Assembly (NCBI GenBank): GCA_021806135.1
Contig: JAJZYB010000001.1
Location: 109,892-173,891 of the forward strand
Origin: Thermoplasmata archaeon
GTDB taxonomy: Archaea > Thermoplasmatota > Thermoplasmata > Lutacidiplasmatales > UBA184
Length of the DNA: 64,000 nt
Reading direction: 5' to 3'
Position numbers and translations under genes: made by a program. Position 1 is the stretch's first letter; each line of letters opens with the position of its first letter. The notes under the pieces are model-generated. The model ran no database searches, had not been told where the DNA came from, and saw only the letters and a list, made by a program, of their open reading frames with translations. Below are positions 24,130 through 32,642 of the stretch, piece by piece.

Positions 24130-24881
24130 GCGGATCCCCCACTGTACCCGAGGCCCTCTTCGCCATCCCCGAGCTCGATGCCCTGCTCCAGGGTCAGCTC
24201 CCCCGGGGGTGGCTGGGACTCCTCTCCGGGACCCCGGGAAGCGGCCTGGAACTACTCGCGAAGCAGTTCTCCCAGGCCGGACCACCCGACGCACCGGTCG
24301 CCCTCTACACCACCAGCGAACGGACGGAGGACATCCGCCGGGCCATGAAGACCTTCGGCTGGCGCGACGACATCCGGGTCGAGAACTTCTCCGATGACTA
24401 CTACGACCAGGTCCTCTCCCACGCCCTGGAGGTGAGCCGCTACCGGGAGCGGGGGATCTCCCCGGAGGAACTCTCCGGGTTCCGGCTGGAGCACCTGACC
24501 GCACCCCCGGTGAACTTTGTCACCCGGCTGCTGGTGGAGCTCTCCGGCCTCGACCGGCCCTTCCGGCTCATCATCGACTCGCTGGACTTCTTCCTGGAAC
24601 AGGCCGAGACCGCGTCGGTGATCTCCCTCGTCCGCCAGATCCGCTACCGGGCCCAGCGCGTGGGGGGTTATGCCCTCCTCACCTACCACCCGGCGATCCA
24701 CGACGTGAAGACCACGGGGATCCTGGAGGACATCGCCGACCTCCTCTTGGACGTCCAGGTGAAGGAGGGCCGCCCCCGCAACGAGCATTACCTGCAGTTG
24801 AGGAAGGTCCGTAACCACCCGGAAAGCACCGGGAGCGTGAAGATGGTGATCTCCGAGAAGGGGCTCACCAGCGTCGCCTGA
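24126..24881 (+). CDS. RecA/KaiC-fold protein with degenerate Walker A
   Basis: 251 residues from GTG. The KaiC-like start ALFAIPELDALLQGQLPRGWLGLLSG leads into GTPGSGLELLAKQF, in which the P-loop glycines survive but the Lys-Thr pair is replaced by Leu-Glu. The Walker-B-like strand RLIIDSLDFFL is near residue 147 and the family ending YLQLRKVRNHPESTGSVKMVISEKGL is kept. A predicted helix-rich insert (residues 80-130) is longer than in the first paralogue. Third and last of the trio; the stop is 11 bp before the esterase gene. Likely catalytically silent. Confidence 0.7.
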   Translation: MSGSPTVPEALFAIPELDALLQGQLPRGWLGLLSGTPGSGLELLAKQFSQAGPPDAPVALYTTSERTEDIRRAMKTFGWRDDIRVENFSDDYYDQVLSHALEVSRYRERGISPEELSGFRLEHLTAPPVNFVTRLLVELSGLDRPFRLIIDSLDFFLEQAETASVISLVRQIRYRAQRVGGYALLTYHPAIHDVKTTGILEDIADLLLDVQVKEGRPRNEHYLQLRKVRNHPESTGSVKMVISEKGLTSVA

Positions 24882-24892
24882 GAGGGTGGCCC

Positions 24893-26065
24893 ATGCCCAC
24901 CGGAACGCGCCGAAGAGCTTCCGCGTCCCTGCCTGGACGCGAAAACGTCCACCGGGTCCCCCTCGACGCGAAGAGCATCCGCTCCTTCCCCCCCCCGCTG
25001 AAAGGCACGTTGAAGCTCGTTCCCTTCCGGTCGGACGTGCTGCGCGGCAATCCGCTGGGGGATGCTCCCGATCGCACGATCCTGGTCTACACGCCCCCCT
25101 CGGGAAGGACGGAGGGGCTCCCCCTGCTGGTCTACCTGCCCGGGTTCATGGGAGCCGGCTGGATGTTCGCCTCGCTCCCCAACGTGCTCGCCGAAAGCCT
25201 GGTCCAACGGGTCGACCGCCTGCTCCGTACCGGGACCTGTCCAGAAGTGGTGCTCCTCGCGCCGGATTGCCAGACCTCCCTGGGAGGCAGCCAGTACCTG
25301 AACTCGACCGCCACGGGCCGGTACGAGGATCACCTCATGGACGAGATCCTTCCCTGGGCCCGGGAGACCTACCACACCGGCCCGGTGGGACTCTTCGGGC
25401 AGTCCAGCGGGGGTTTCGGCGCCCTCAGCCTCGCCATGAACCGCCCCGGCGCCATCCAGGGCGTCGGGTCCAGCGCCGGGGACATGGCCTTCCACCTGAG
25501 CTACACCATCGAGTTCCCGCACGCCATCCGGGAGATCCGCCGGGCCGGAGGGGTCGAAGCGTTCCTCCGCTACCTCTTCCAGAACCCCCCGCCCACCATC
25601 CGCCCCCAGGACCCGGTGGCGTGCGCGCTTGAACTGATCGCCATGTCCGCCTGCTACTCGCCCGTGGAAGGGTCGCCGGGGGCCTTCGAACTCCCTTTCG
25701 ACCCGCAGACCGGGATCCTCCAGGAGGCGGTCTGGGCCCGATGGCTCCGGCTCGACCCCTGCCAACGGGTGCGCCGACCCGCGGACCAGCGGGCCCTCGC
25801 TCGCCTGGAAGCGCTGGAGCTGAACGCCTCCGTGCACGATGAATGGGGACTGGATGTGGGCTCGCGGATCTTCACCCACCACGCCCGGGAAGCGGGGCTC
25901 CCGGCGGTCTTCGAAGAGTTCCCCGGGGGACACTTCGAGCACGGCCCGCGGCTCGAGGGACTGGTCCTCAAGCTGGCCAGGGCGCTGGGGGGCCCCGCCC
26001 GACCCACCGCCCGGCCCCTGGGACGCACGAGGGGGACCGGGCGCTCCCGCGGGGAATCATCATAA
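24893..26065 (+). CDS. Esterase-family alpha/beta hydrolase
   Basis: 390 residues. The esterase D / antigen-85-like fold is indicated by LPLLVYLPGFMGAGWMF, the nucleophile elbow GLFGQSSGGFGAL (Ser near residue 170), and FEEFPGGHFEHGP with the catalytic His near residue 345. No signal peptide, so probably cytoplasmic. Substrate unknown; members cleave esters of carbohydrates, thiols or siderophores. It starts 11 bp after the KaiC trio on the same strand, so it may belong to the same transcript. The last 30 residues are an Arg/Gly/Pro-rich tail. Confidence 0.75.
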   Translation: MPTGTRRRASASLPGRENVHRVPLDAKSIRSFPPPLKGTLKLVPFRSDVLRGNPLGDAPDRTILVYTPPSGRTEGLPLLVYLPGFMGAGWMFASLPNVLAESLVQRVDRLLRTGTCPEVVLLAPDCQTSLGGSQYLNSTATGRYEDHLMDEILPWARETYHTGPVGLFGQSSGGFGALSLAMNRPGAIQGVGSSAGDMAFHLSYTIEFPHAIREIRRAGGVEAFLRYLFQNPPPTIRPQDPVACALELIAMSACYSPVEGSPGAFELPFDPQTGILQEAVWARWLRLDPCQRVRRPADQRALARLEALELNASVHDEWGLDVGSRIFTHHAREAGLPAVFEEFPGGHFEHGPRLEGLVLKLARALGGPARPTARPLGRTRGTGRSRGESS

Positions 26066-26101
26066 GGCCCACCCTCCTCGTCCGCCCCCTCGGGGTTTTC
26101 G

Positions 26102-26875
26102 ATGGAGGACGTGGTCATCCAGTGGCAGGAGAAGGTGAGCTTGAAGGAACCCATCCTGGTGGAGGGCCTGCCGGGGGTGGGGAACGTGGGCAAGCTCGCC
26201 GCGGACTACCTGAAGGACGCGGTGAAGGCCCGCCCTCTGGCCACGATCTACTCGAAGTACTTCCCCCCGCAGGTCTACGTGAACGAGGATGGGACCATCC
26301 GGCTGGTCTCCAATGATCTCTACTACGCCCGGGGGAGCCGGGGCCGGGAGCGGGACCTGCTCATCCTCGTCGGCGATTACCAGGGCCTGAGCCCGGAGGG
26401 CCAGTACGAGCTCACCGACCGGGTGCTGAAGGCGGCCCAGGAACTCGGCGTGAAGGAGGTCTACACGTTGGCCGGGTTCGCTCAAGGGCACATGGTGGAC
26501 GCTCCCCGGGTGTTGGGGGCCGCGAGCTCCCTGTCCCGGGTGGAGGCGATGAAGCCCCTGGGAGTGGTCTTCTCCCGGACGGACCCCGGCGGTGGCCTCC
26601 TGGGCGCGAGCGGCCTCTTCCTGGGCCTCGGGCGGCTCTATGGGATGGAGAGCGTCTGCCTCATGGGGGAGACCTCTGGCTACTTCGTGGACCCCCGCGG
26701 AGCCGAGGCCGTCTTGAAGGTGCTCTCCCAGGTGCTCCAACGGGACATCGACCTCTCCGCCCTGGAAGGGAAGGCCCGGGAGATCGACCGCATCGCGGCA
26801 AAGTTCCGGGAGATGGAGGGAAAGAGCGCCCCCGAGATCCCCCAGGCCCGGGAGGACCTGGGATACATCGGCTGA
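26102..26875 (+). CDS. PAC2-family protein (proteasome assembly chaperone-like, PbaB)
   Basis: 257 residues. It starts with the PAC2 signature PILVEGLPGVGNVGKLAADYL and continues with LLILVGDYQGLSPEGQYELTDRVL, VKEVYTLAGFAQGH and GLLLG-type strands (GASGLFLGLGRLYGM). Archaeal PbaB binds the proteasome alpha ring and related AAA partners. The helical end (SALEGKAREIDRIAAKFREME) is typical. A TATA-like CATAAG lies about 40 nt upstream. It could be separately transcribed from the esterase. Confidence 0.88.
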   Translation: MEDVVIQWQEKVSLKEPILVEGLPGVGNVGKLAADYLKDAVKARPLATIYSKYFPPQVYVNEDGTIRLVSNDLYYARGSRGRERDLLILVGDYQGLSPEGQYELTDRVLKAAQELGVKEVYTLAGFAQGHMVDAPRVLGAASSLSRVEAMKPLGVVFSRTDPGGGLLGASGLFLGLGRLYGMESVCLMGETSGYFVDPRGAEAVLKVLSQVLQRDIDLSALEGKAREIDRIAAKFREMEGKSAPEIPQAREDLGYIG

Positions 26876-26913
26876 GGGGGGCCGTCGGCCAGGCCGGCCG
26901 CTGAGGATCCCCC

Positions 26914-28059
26914 GTGCCGGCCCCACCCGGATCGCAAGACCCGCCTATCGCCGTCCCGGACGCCCGGCGGGAACGCCGGCTCCGGGAGGCGGTGGTGGCC
27001 CGGGTCCGCAAGGACGGTTTCCTCCGGTTCGATGAGTTCCTGGCGATCGTCCTGCACGACCCCTCGGACGGATACTACGCCGGGGATCGGGAGGTGGTGG
27101 GACGCCGGGGAGACTTCAAGACCGCTCCCGAAGCCCACCCCCTGTTCGGGGCCACCTGGGCGACCTTCGTCCAAGCCACCTGGGAGAGGCTGGGCCGGCC
27201 CGCAGAGCTTCCCTTGGTGGAGCTCGGACCGGGCCGGGGGTATCTCTTGGAGGGGCTTCTCGATGAGCTCTTGCGGCGGGGACATCCTGCGGAGAGGTTC
27301 CCCGTCCACCTCGTGGACGTCCGTCGGCCCCGGAGCGGGCCGCTGGCAGACCCTTCGGGCGTCCTGGTGCCGCTTCGGTGGTCCCGTTCCGTGGAAGATC
27401 TCCCGTCGTTCTCCCAGGCGGTGGTGCTCGCCAACGAGTTCTTCGATGCCCTACCCTTCCGTCGGTTTCGCTACGCCCGGGGCACGTGGCTCGAGCTCGG
27501 CGTGGTGGAAGATCGGGCCGGAGGCCTCACCTGGGGGCCCGGAGAGCCGACGGATGCCGCCACGCTCGCCCGCCTGCCGACCGGCGCTCCGGAACGGGTG
27601 ATCTACGATGCCCCGCTGGCCGCCGAGGCGACGCTTCGGACCCTGCTCTCCCGCGTATCCCACGGTAGCGTGGTGGTCTCCGACTACGGGGACGAAGCCT
27701 CCGGGCTATGGGTTCGCCATCCCGAAGGGAGCCTCGCCTCCTACCACCGTCATCGCGCCGGGACCGACCCCTTCGTCCACCTGGGGGATCAGGACCTCTC
27801 CTGCTGGCTGGACTTCTCCTCCCTCCGGGAGGCGTTCGAAGACGCCGGATGGAGGACGACCCCCCTGCGTTCCCAGGCCGAGGCCCTCATCGAAGCGGGG
27901 CTGGGAGAACGCGCCGAGGAGTGGCATGCGCGGACGGGGAGGGAAACCGCTGAGGGTGTCCTGGCCCAGTTGGCCGTGAAGACGCTCCTGTTCGGGTACC
28001 CGAACCACCGGGTCCTTACCGCGGTCCGGGACCGGCCCACTAGCCCGGGTCCGCGTTGA
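26914..28059 (+). CDS. MidA/NDUFAF7-type class I SAM-dependent methyltransferase
   Basis: 381 residues from GTG. The family signature DPSDGYYAG...RRGDFKTAPEAHPLFG is near residues 50-75, the SAM-binding motif VELGPGRGYLLEGLL near 105, and ANEFFDALPFRRFRY near 172. In mitochondria NDUFAF7 methylates a complex I arginine; bacterial MidA proteins are widespread. The family is uncommon in archaea in my experience, so bacterial acquisition is plausible, although base composition matches neighbours. It overlaps convergent GINS51 by 20 bp. Confidence 0.88.
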   Translation: MPAPPGSQDPPIAVPDARRERRLREAVVARVRKDGFLRFDEFLAIVLHDPSDGYYAGDREVVGRRGDFKTAPEAHPLFGATWATFVQATWERLGRPAELPLVELGPGRGYLLEGLLDELLRRGHPAERFPVHLVDVRRPRSGPLADPSGVLVPLRWSRSVEDLPSFSQAVVLANEFFDALPFRRFRYARGTWLELGVVEDRAGGLTWGPGEPTDAATLARLPTGAPERVIYDAPLAAEATLRTLLSRVSHGSVVVSDYGDEASGLWVRHPEGSLASYHRHRAGTDPFVHLGDQDLSCWLDFSSLREAFEDAGWRTTPLRSQAEALIEAGLGERAEEWHARTGRETAEGVLAQLAVKTLLFGYPNHRVLTAVRDRPTSPGPR

Positions 28060-28777
28060 CCGGGGCGGTCCCCCCCAGGGGGAGCCGGGGATGGATCGGC
28101 TCCGCGTGGCCGGACCTGACGAGGATGTGGGCCTTCTCCGGCGGGAGCAGGAGGAGGTCTTCGGCGTGGAGGTCCACGCTCTCCTCAGGCCCGACCAGGA
28201 CGGAAGGCCCGTCCCTCAGGATCCGGAGAGCGACCAGGGGACCCGGGGACACGGGGGGTGGGGCGGGTCCCTCGGGGGGTGGTTCGAGGGAAGGCTCGGC
28301 CGCCGGTGCCGGGGAGCGGGCCGGCGGAGCGGGCGTGAGGGGCACCGGCTCCGGTGCACCTCCCGCAGACAGGGCAGCGGGGGCGGCGGCCGGTAGAAGG
28401 TAGGGCGTGAACCGCCGCCCGAACCCTAGGACAGGTTCGGCCAGGCTCGCGAGCAGGGCATGCTCCTCCGGCAAGAGATGCGGGGGCTCCTCCCCCTGGT
28501 TGGCGAGTTTGTACGCCCGCTGGCAGATCTTCTCCATCCGCCACTCCATGAGGTCCCGGGCCGCCCCCACCGCCCGCTGCCGGAGCTGATGGATGGCTTC
28601 GGTCCGGGCCGAGGTCGGATGTTCCCTGAGCTCGGCGGCGAGGAGCTCTTCCAACGATTGGAGGTACCGACGGGTGGACTCATAGAAGTCCGGAGGCAGC
28701 CCGATCGGGGTCCGGGACTTGAGCTCCAGGCGCCGCAGTTCGAGCAATCGGTTAAAGTAGTCCTCGGAGTCCCGCAC
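28040..28777 (-). CDS. gins51: GINS complex subunit Gins51
   Basis: 245 residues from GTG. The A domain is helical (DYFNRLLELRRLELKSRTPIGLPPDFYESTRRYLQSLEELL...). A long Pro/Ala linker (residues 130-185) leads to the small B domain VALRILRDGPSVLVGPEESVDLHAEDLLLLPPEKAHILVRSGHAEPI. That order A-linker-B marks the Sld5/Psf1-type Gins51. GINS joins MCM and RecJ/Cdc45 in the replicative helicase. No Gins23 gene is in the window; some archaea have only Gins51 as a homotetramer. The linker is longer and more Pro-rich than usual. Confidence 0.9.
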   Translation of the reverse strand: MRDSEDYFNRLLELRRLELKSRTPIGLPPDFYESTRRYLQSLEELLAAELREHPTSARTEAIHQLRQRAVGAARDLMEWRMEKICQRAYKLANQGEEPPHLLPEEHALLASLAEPVLGFGRRFTPYLLPAAAPAALSAGGAPEPVPLTPAPPARSPAPAAEPSLEPPPEGPAPPPVSPGPLVALRILRDGPSVLVGPEESVDLHAEDLLLLPPEKAHILVRSGHAEPIHPRLPLGGTAPVNADPG

Positions 28778-28818
28778 CAGAACCTCCGGGTCGGCGCCCG
28801 CTCACCGACCCGGAGGTT

Positions 28819-29274
28819 ATGGACCTTTGGGTACCCATGCCGCCTGCCGAACCGTTCCGCCGGTTCCTCCGGACCCTCTCGGACCTGAGGGAAGCCGCTG
28901 AGGAGCAGGCGATCATCCTGGTGGAGGGGGACCGGGACCGCAGCGCCCTCCGGCGCCTGGGCGTGGATACGCGGTCGATCCACCTGGTCCACCAGGGGCT
29001 CTCCCTCCCCGAGGTGGTGGAGAAGGTCATCCGCCTGACCCCGAGCCGGGTCATCCTGCTCACCGACTGGGACGGCAAGGGCGGGCGGCTCGCCGAGCGG
29101 CTGGCCGCGCTCTTCCAGGATGGCCGGTTGGAGACCGACGTCTCCTTCCGCCGTCGGCTCGCGTTGAGCGTCCTCGGCGAGGTCCGGTGCGTGGAGGACC
29201 TGGTCCCGTGGGCGGAACGCGCCTCGACGGAGGCCGGGGCCCCCCTCGACCACTGGCTCTCCACCGGGGACTGA
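28819..29274 (+). CDS. Small Toprim-domain protein (UPF0292-like)
   Basis: 151 residues. The Toprim core has the acidic motif IILVEGDRDRSALRRLG (Glu near residue 36) and LLTDWDGKGGRLAERLAAL (DxD near residue 83), the two metal sites of DnaG, RNase M5 and topoisomerases. The protein is a stand-alone Toprim as in the archaeal UPF0292 group, of unknown substrate. ATG 28837 (MPPAEPF) is an alternative start. It is divergent from GINS51, with 41 bp between their starts. Confidence 0.78.
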   Translation: MDLWVPMPPAEPFRRFLRTLSDLREAAEEQAIILVEGDRDRSALRRLGVDTRSIHLVHQGLSLPEVVEKVIRLTPSRVILLTDWDGKGGRLAERLAALFQDGRLETDVSFRRRLALSVLGEVRCVEDLVPWAERASTEAGAPLDHWLSTGD

Positions 29275-29333
29275 ACGGCCCGGAGGACCGGCTGCGACAC
29301 CGGAGCTACGGAGGCCCCCCGCCCGAGGGGGAT

Positions 29334-29948
29334 CTACGGGATGACCTTGCTCTGGGTCCGGCGGAAGTACTTCTGGTTGGCCTTCCGGGACGGGCGCATG
29401 CGCTCCGCACCCATGCCCTTCCAGCGAAGCCCCCGGCCCCGCTGCCCGGCGCTGGTGCGCCCGCGATAGACACGGCCCTTGTGCGAGGGGTCCGCGATCC
29501 AGGAGATCCGGGGGTCGGCCCGGATGACCGGATGATCCGGGTCCACGAGCAGCACCTCGAAGAAGCGATGCCGGCCATCCTCGCCCACCCAGTACGAGTT
29601 GAGGACCTCCAGGTTCGGGAAGTGCTTCTGGGCCCGCTCCTCGGCGATGCGCTGCAGGCTCTTCGCCAACGTCATGCGGAGGATACCCTTGCGCTTCGGA
29701 CGCCGGCCCGCGATGATGGCACGCTTGCGCTGCCCGCCCCGCCGCAACCGGACCCGGGCCACCAGGTAGCCCGGCTTGGCCCTCCAGCCGAGCGAGCGGG
29801 CACGGTCCCGACGCCAGGGATGCTCCAGACGGGTCACCGCCGGGGTGCGACGCCAGGCCATCAGCAGCTCGCGTCGTTGCGGGGCGCCCTCCGGTTTGAG
29901 CAGGCGGCGGAAGGTCTGTGCACTGTGCTTGGAGCCGGACATCGCCAT
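29334..29948 (-). CDS. rpl15e: Ribosomal protein L15e
   Basis: About 204 residues: GWRAKPGYLVARVRLRRGGQRKRA, LRMTLAKSLQRIAEERAQKHFPNLEVLNSYWVGEDGRHRFFEVLLVDPDHP and ADPRISWIADPSHKGRVYRGRTSAG are diagnostic. Two starts are possible, ATG 29948 and ATG 29942. The TATA box at 29977-29985 puts initiation near 29956, so either gives a very short leader. A basic, Arg-rich 50S protein found only in archaea and eukaryotes. Confidence 0.95.
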   Translation of the reverse strand: MAMSGSKHSAQTFRRLLKPEGAPQRRELLMAWRRTPAVTRLEHPWRRDRARSLGWRAKPGYLVARVRLRRGGQRKRAIIAGRRPKRKGILRMTLAKSLQRIAEERAQKHFPNLEVLNSYWVGEDGRHRFFEVLLVDPDHPVIRADPRISWIADPSHKGRVYRGRTSAGQRGRGLRWKGMGAERMRPSRKANQKYFRRTQSKVIP

Positions 29949-29976
29949 GGGGGGCGCGCGAGGGACCCTCGACCCC

Positions 29977-29985
29977 CTTAAAAGC
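29977..29985 (-). promoter_or_regulatory. TATA box of L15e
   Basis: Reverse complement GCTTTTAAG, about 33 nt upstream of the preferred ATG at 29948. Confidence 0.6.
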
Positions 29986-30036
29986 CTTCGGCGGGGGAAG
30001 GGCTGCGCTCTGCCCGCGGAGCCTCCGTCCGTCCGG

Positions 30037-30471
30037 TCACGGGCGGGCGTTCCCGAGGGCCTCTTTCCCCGCGCTGGGTAGGAACGGCGGCACCCCCGGA
30101 CGTTCCCGCACGAGGCGGGAGGTCCCCCGGGTCTCGGTCGCCACCCGCTGGTCCAGGCGGGCGAGGATCTCGGCGACGAACCGCTCCGCCCGTGCCCGGT
30201 CCGGCCCCTCAATGGGAGTGACGGGAGACTCCCAGACGGCCTGGCAACCCCCGGAGGTGGGAAGGAAGCGAACGGCGAGCGCGCTCAGGACCGCGGGGAT
30301 CGCGTGATGGGGGTGCTTCAGGGTGGCGCTCACCTTGAAGGAGGGGGTTAGACCCACCGGTTCCTCCATCTCGCTCACCGCGTACCCGGACTCCTCCAGG
30401 AACTCCGCGAGGTAGCGTCCCAATCGTTCCCGACCCACGCCGCGCACCCTTAGCCAATCGTTCCCTTCCAT
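30037..30471 (-). CDS. Conserved-looking protein downstream of trmJ, function unknown
   Basis: About 144 residues. The core (VRGVGRERLGRYLAEFLEESGYAVSEMEEP, then SFKVSATLKHPHHAIPAVLSALAVRFLPTSGG) alternates helices and strands; the second half holds a helix with many Arg residues. I do not recognise the family. It overlaps the trmJ stop by 22 bp if ATG 30471 is used; GTG 30447 would start just after that stop. It is the last gene of the LX-prefoldin-FtsY-TrmJ operon, which suggests a role in translation or RNA, by context only. Confidence 0.55.
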   Translation of the reverse strand: MEGNDWLRVRGVGRERLGRYLAEFLEESGYAVSEMEEPVGLTPSFKVSATLKHPHHAIPAVLSALAVRFLPTSGGCQAVWESPVTPIEGPDRARAERFVAEILARLDQRVATETRGTSRLVRERPGVPPFLPSAGKEALGNARP

Positions 30472-31193
30472 TCCTTCCTCCACGCGTACTCGGCCCTGTG
30501 CAAGAAACCGAGCAGCATACTGAACTCATACTCCGAGGGGAGCGATCGACCAAGCACCCGTCTAAAGAGCAGCTCCATGCCCGGGCGTTTGTGCGCCGGG
30601 TAGCGGATCTCCTCCAGGAACCGGGAGAGGGTCCTAAAGAACAGCTCCTCCTCCCGCCCGTTCAGGACGATGGGCTCCCGCTTGAGCGCCGGAGGGAGCG
30701 GAGGACGCCGGCGATGGTAGATCTCGTAGAAGAGCACCGCGGCGGCATGGGAGAGGTTCATGGAGGGAAAGCTCCGCTCCGTGGGGACCGTGACCACCAG
30801 GTCGCAGCGCTGCAGGGTCTCCCGGGCCAGCCCATTGTCCTCCGGGCCCAGGAGGAGTCCCACCTTCCCTTCCACCTCCGAGAGGAGGCGGCCGAGCTCG
30901 GCGGGCGTGACCGACCGCCGGAGGTAGGAGCGCGTTCGTCCCGTGGACAGGTCGGTGCTTCCCACCACCAGGTCCTGTCCCAGGAGGGCTTCCTCGAGGG
31001 TGGGGCAGATCCGGGCCTGCTTGAGGAGACGGAGCCCCCCCATGGCCCGCCGCCGGGCCTCCGGCCCGAGGGGAGCGCGAGGGGCCACCAGGACGAGCTG
31101 GGTCCCTCCGAAGTTCTTCAGCACCCGCGCCACGGCACCCACGTTCCCGTCCTCCTTGGGGCGGTCGAGGATCACCGTGAGCTCCGCCGTCAC
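30450..31193 (-). CDS. trmJ: TrmJ-like tRNA 2'-O-methyltransferase (SPOUT)
   Basis: 247 residues. N-terminal SPOUT domain: LTVILDRPKEDGNVGAVARVLKNFG, then GLLLGPEDNGLARETLQRCDLVVTVPTERSFPSMNLSHAAAVLFYEIY, the knotted SAM site. A helical C-terminal domain (residues 175-247) is the TrmJ type for tRNA binding at position 32. Overlaps FtsY by 4 bp and the next gene by a few tens of bp. Confidence 0.88.
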   Translation of the reverse strand: MTAELTVILDRPKEDGNVGAVARVLKNFGGTQLVLVAPRAPLGPEARRRAMGGLRLLKQARICPTLEEALLGQDLVVGSTDLSTGRTRSYLRRSVTPAELGRLLSEVEGKVGLLLGPEDNGLARETLQRCDLVVTVPTERSFPSMNLSHAAAVLFYEIYHRRRPPLPPALKREPIVLNGREEELFFRTLSRFLEEIRYPAHKRPGMELLFRRVLGRSLPSEYEFSMLLGFLHRAEYAWRKEWKGTIG

Positions 31194-32179
31194 GGGGAGG
31201 CCTCCCCCGTCTCCGGGAAGAGCCGCCCCACCATCCAGGCCGCATCAAAGGGGCGGAGCTCGTCGTAGCCCTGCCCGGTCCCCACGAGCGCGATCGGGCG
31301 GTCCACCGCCGAGACGATGGAGAGCGCCGAGCCTCCCTTCGTGTCGCAGTCGAGCTTCGTGAGGATGGCCGCGTCGAACCCCAGCTCCTTCTGGAAGATC
31401 CGGGCCTGCTCCACCATGTCGTTCCCGCTGAGGGCGTCCCCCACGAAGATCGTCAGGTGCGGCTTGACCACCCGGCGGATCTTCTTCGCCTCCTCCACGA
31501 GGTTCACGTTGGTGTGCTGCCGGCCGGCGGTGTCCACCAGCACCACGTCCACGTGGCGGCTCCGGGCATGCTCGAGGGCGTCGAAGGCGACCGCCGCCGG
31601 ATCGGCCCCCTCGGTCTGACGGATCACCTTCACCCCCAGCCGGTCCCCATGCAGGCTGATCTGCTCGATCGCCCCGGCCCGGAAGGTGTCCGAAGCGGCC
31701 AGGACCACCGTCAACCCGTCCTGCCGGAGGCGGTGGGCGAGCTTGGCGATGGTGGTGGTCTTCCCCGAGCCGTTCACCCCGAGGAAAAGGATCACGAAGG
31801 GACGGGGGCCTCCCCGGATCCGGGCGACGACGTCGAGCGGCTCCCGGTTCAGCAGACGAAAGGCCGTGGCCCGGAGCGAGGCCTCGATGGCCACTGCCGG
31901 GTCCTCCCCCAGCCTCAGACGGCGTTCGCGCAGCGTCTTCCGCACGTCCTTGACCATCCGCTCGACCACTTCGAATGCCACGTCCGACTCCAACAGCGCG
32001 GTCTCCAGGCCCTGCAGGGCCTCCTCCAGGACCTTCTCCCGTATCCGGAAACCGATGCCGTCGGTGAAGTAGGCCTCCGCGTCCGCGGCCGCCGGCGGGA
32101 GGGGGGACCGGGAGGAAGGGGTCCCGGGGGAGCCTTTCGGCTCGCGCCCGAAGAGCCGCTCCTTAATCCGGGCCCACAT
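31190..32179 (-). CDS. ftsY: Signal recognition particle receptor FtsY
   Basis: 329 residues. The N helical domain (EKVLEEALQGLETALLESDVAFEVVERMVKDVRKTL) precedes the SRP-type GTPase: G1 GVNGSGKTTT, DTFRAGAIEQ, DTAGRQHTN, and TKLDCDTKGGSALS. It docks SRP-ribosome complexes on the membrane. The acidic N-terminal A region of bacterial FtsY is nearly absent. The 5' end overlaps the prefoldin gene by 17 bp, and the 3' end overlaps trmJ by 4 bp. Confidence 0.95.
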   Translation of the reverse strand: MWARIKERLFGREPKGSPGTPSSRSPLPPAAADAEAYFTDGIGFRIREKVLEEALQGLETALLESDVAFEVVERMVKDVRKTLRERRLRLGEDPAVAIEASLRATAFRLLNREPLDVVARIRGGPRPFVILFLGVNGSGKTTTIAKLAHRLRQDGLTVVLAASDTFRAGAIEQISLHGDRLGVKVIRQTEGADPAAVAFDALEHARSRHVDVVLVDTAGRQHTNVNLVEEAKKIRRVVKPHLTIFVGDALSGNDMVEQARIFQKELGFDAAILTKLDCDTKGGSALSIVSAVDRPIALVGTGQGYDELRPFDAAWMVGRLFPETGEASP

Positions 32180-32642
32180 GGTCGGTCGGAGCCCTGCGGT
32201 CAGAGTTCTGGAGGTAGCCCTGAAGCTCGTTCTGGAGGCTCTGGGCCTCCGCCTCCAGGGCCTGGAGCTGGGAGAGGAGCTCCCGATGGTTCCCCTCCAG
32301 GCGGGTCATCCGTCCCTGGAGCATCTCTCGCGCCCGGTCCCGGTCGACCTCGGCCAGGAGCCCCCGGCCCAGCCCGATGAGGACCCGCCCCGGGCCTAGA
32401 GGGGTGGCCCGGGTGTAGGTGTCCGCCCCGATGGAGACCAGCAACTCCTGGCCCTCCCCGAAGCGTTCCATGGCCTCCACCGCCTCGCGGGCCCGCTCAT
32501 GGGCATCCAACGAGACCTGGATGAGCTCCTGCTGCCGGCTCAAGGTGGTGAGCTGGCCCCGGTACATCTCCAGACGGAGCAGGTCGTTCTGGACCTCGGC
32601 CTCGCTCTTCGGACCGGTTCCCCGGCCTCCCGGCGAGCTCAT
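32163..32642 (-). CDS. pfdA: Prefoldin subunit alpha
   Basis: 159 residues with two long coiled-coil helices (residues about 15-60 and 95-145) flanking the beta hairpins LLVSIGADTYTRATPLGPGRVLIGLGRGLLAEV, the pattern of alpha-class prefoldin. The hexamer captures unfolded proteins for the thermosome. It is flanked by LX and ftsY, the same order as in many Euryarchaeota. The ATG overlaps the LX stop. Confidence 0.9.
   Translation of the reverse strand: MSSPGGRGTGPKSEAEVQNDLLRLEMYRGQLTTLSRQQELIQVSLDAHERAREAVEAMERFGEGQELLVSIGADTYTRATPLGPGRVLIGLGRGLLAEVDRDRAREMLQGRMTRLEGNHRELLSQLQALEAEAQSLQNELQGYLQNSDRRAPTDHVGPD

Noticed and set aside
30037..30471. Ribosomal or exosome subunit by position
   Set aside because: Neighbouring genes are translation-related, but no residue pattern of a known subunit is visible, so it is left unnamed.
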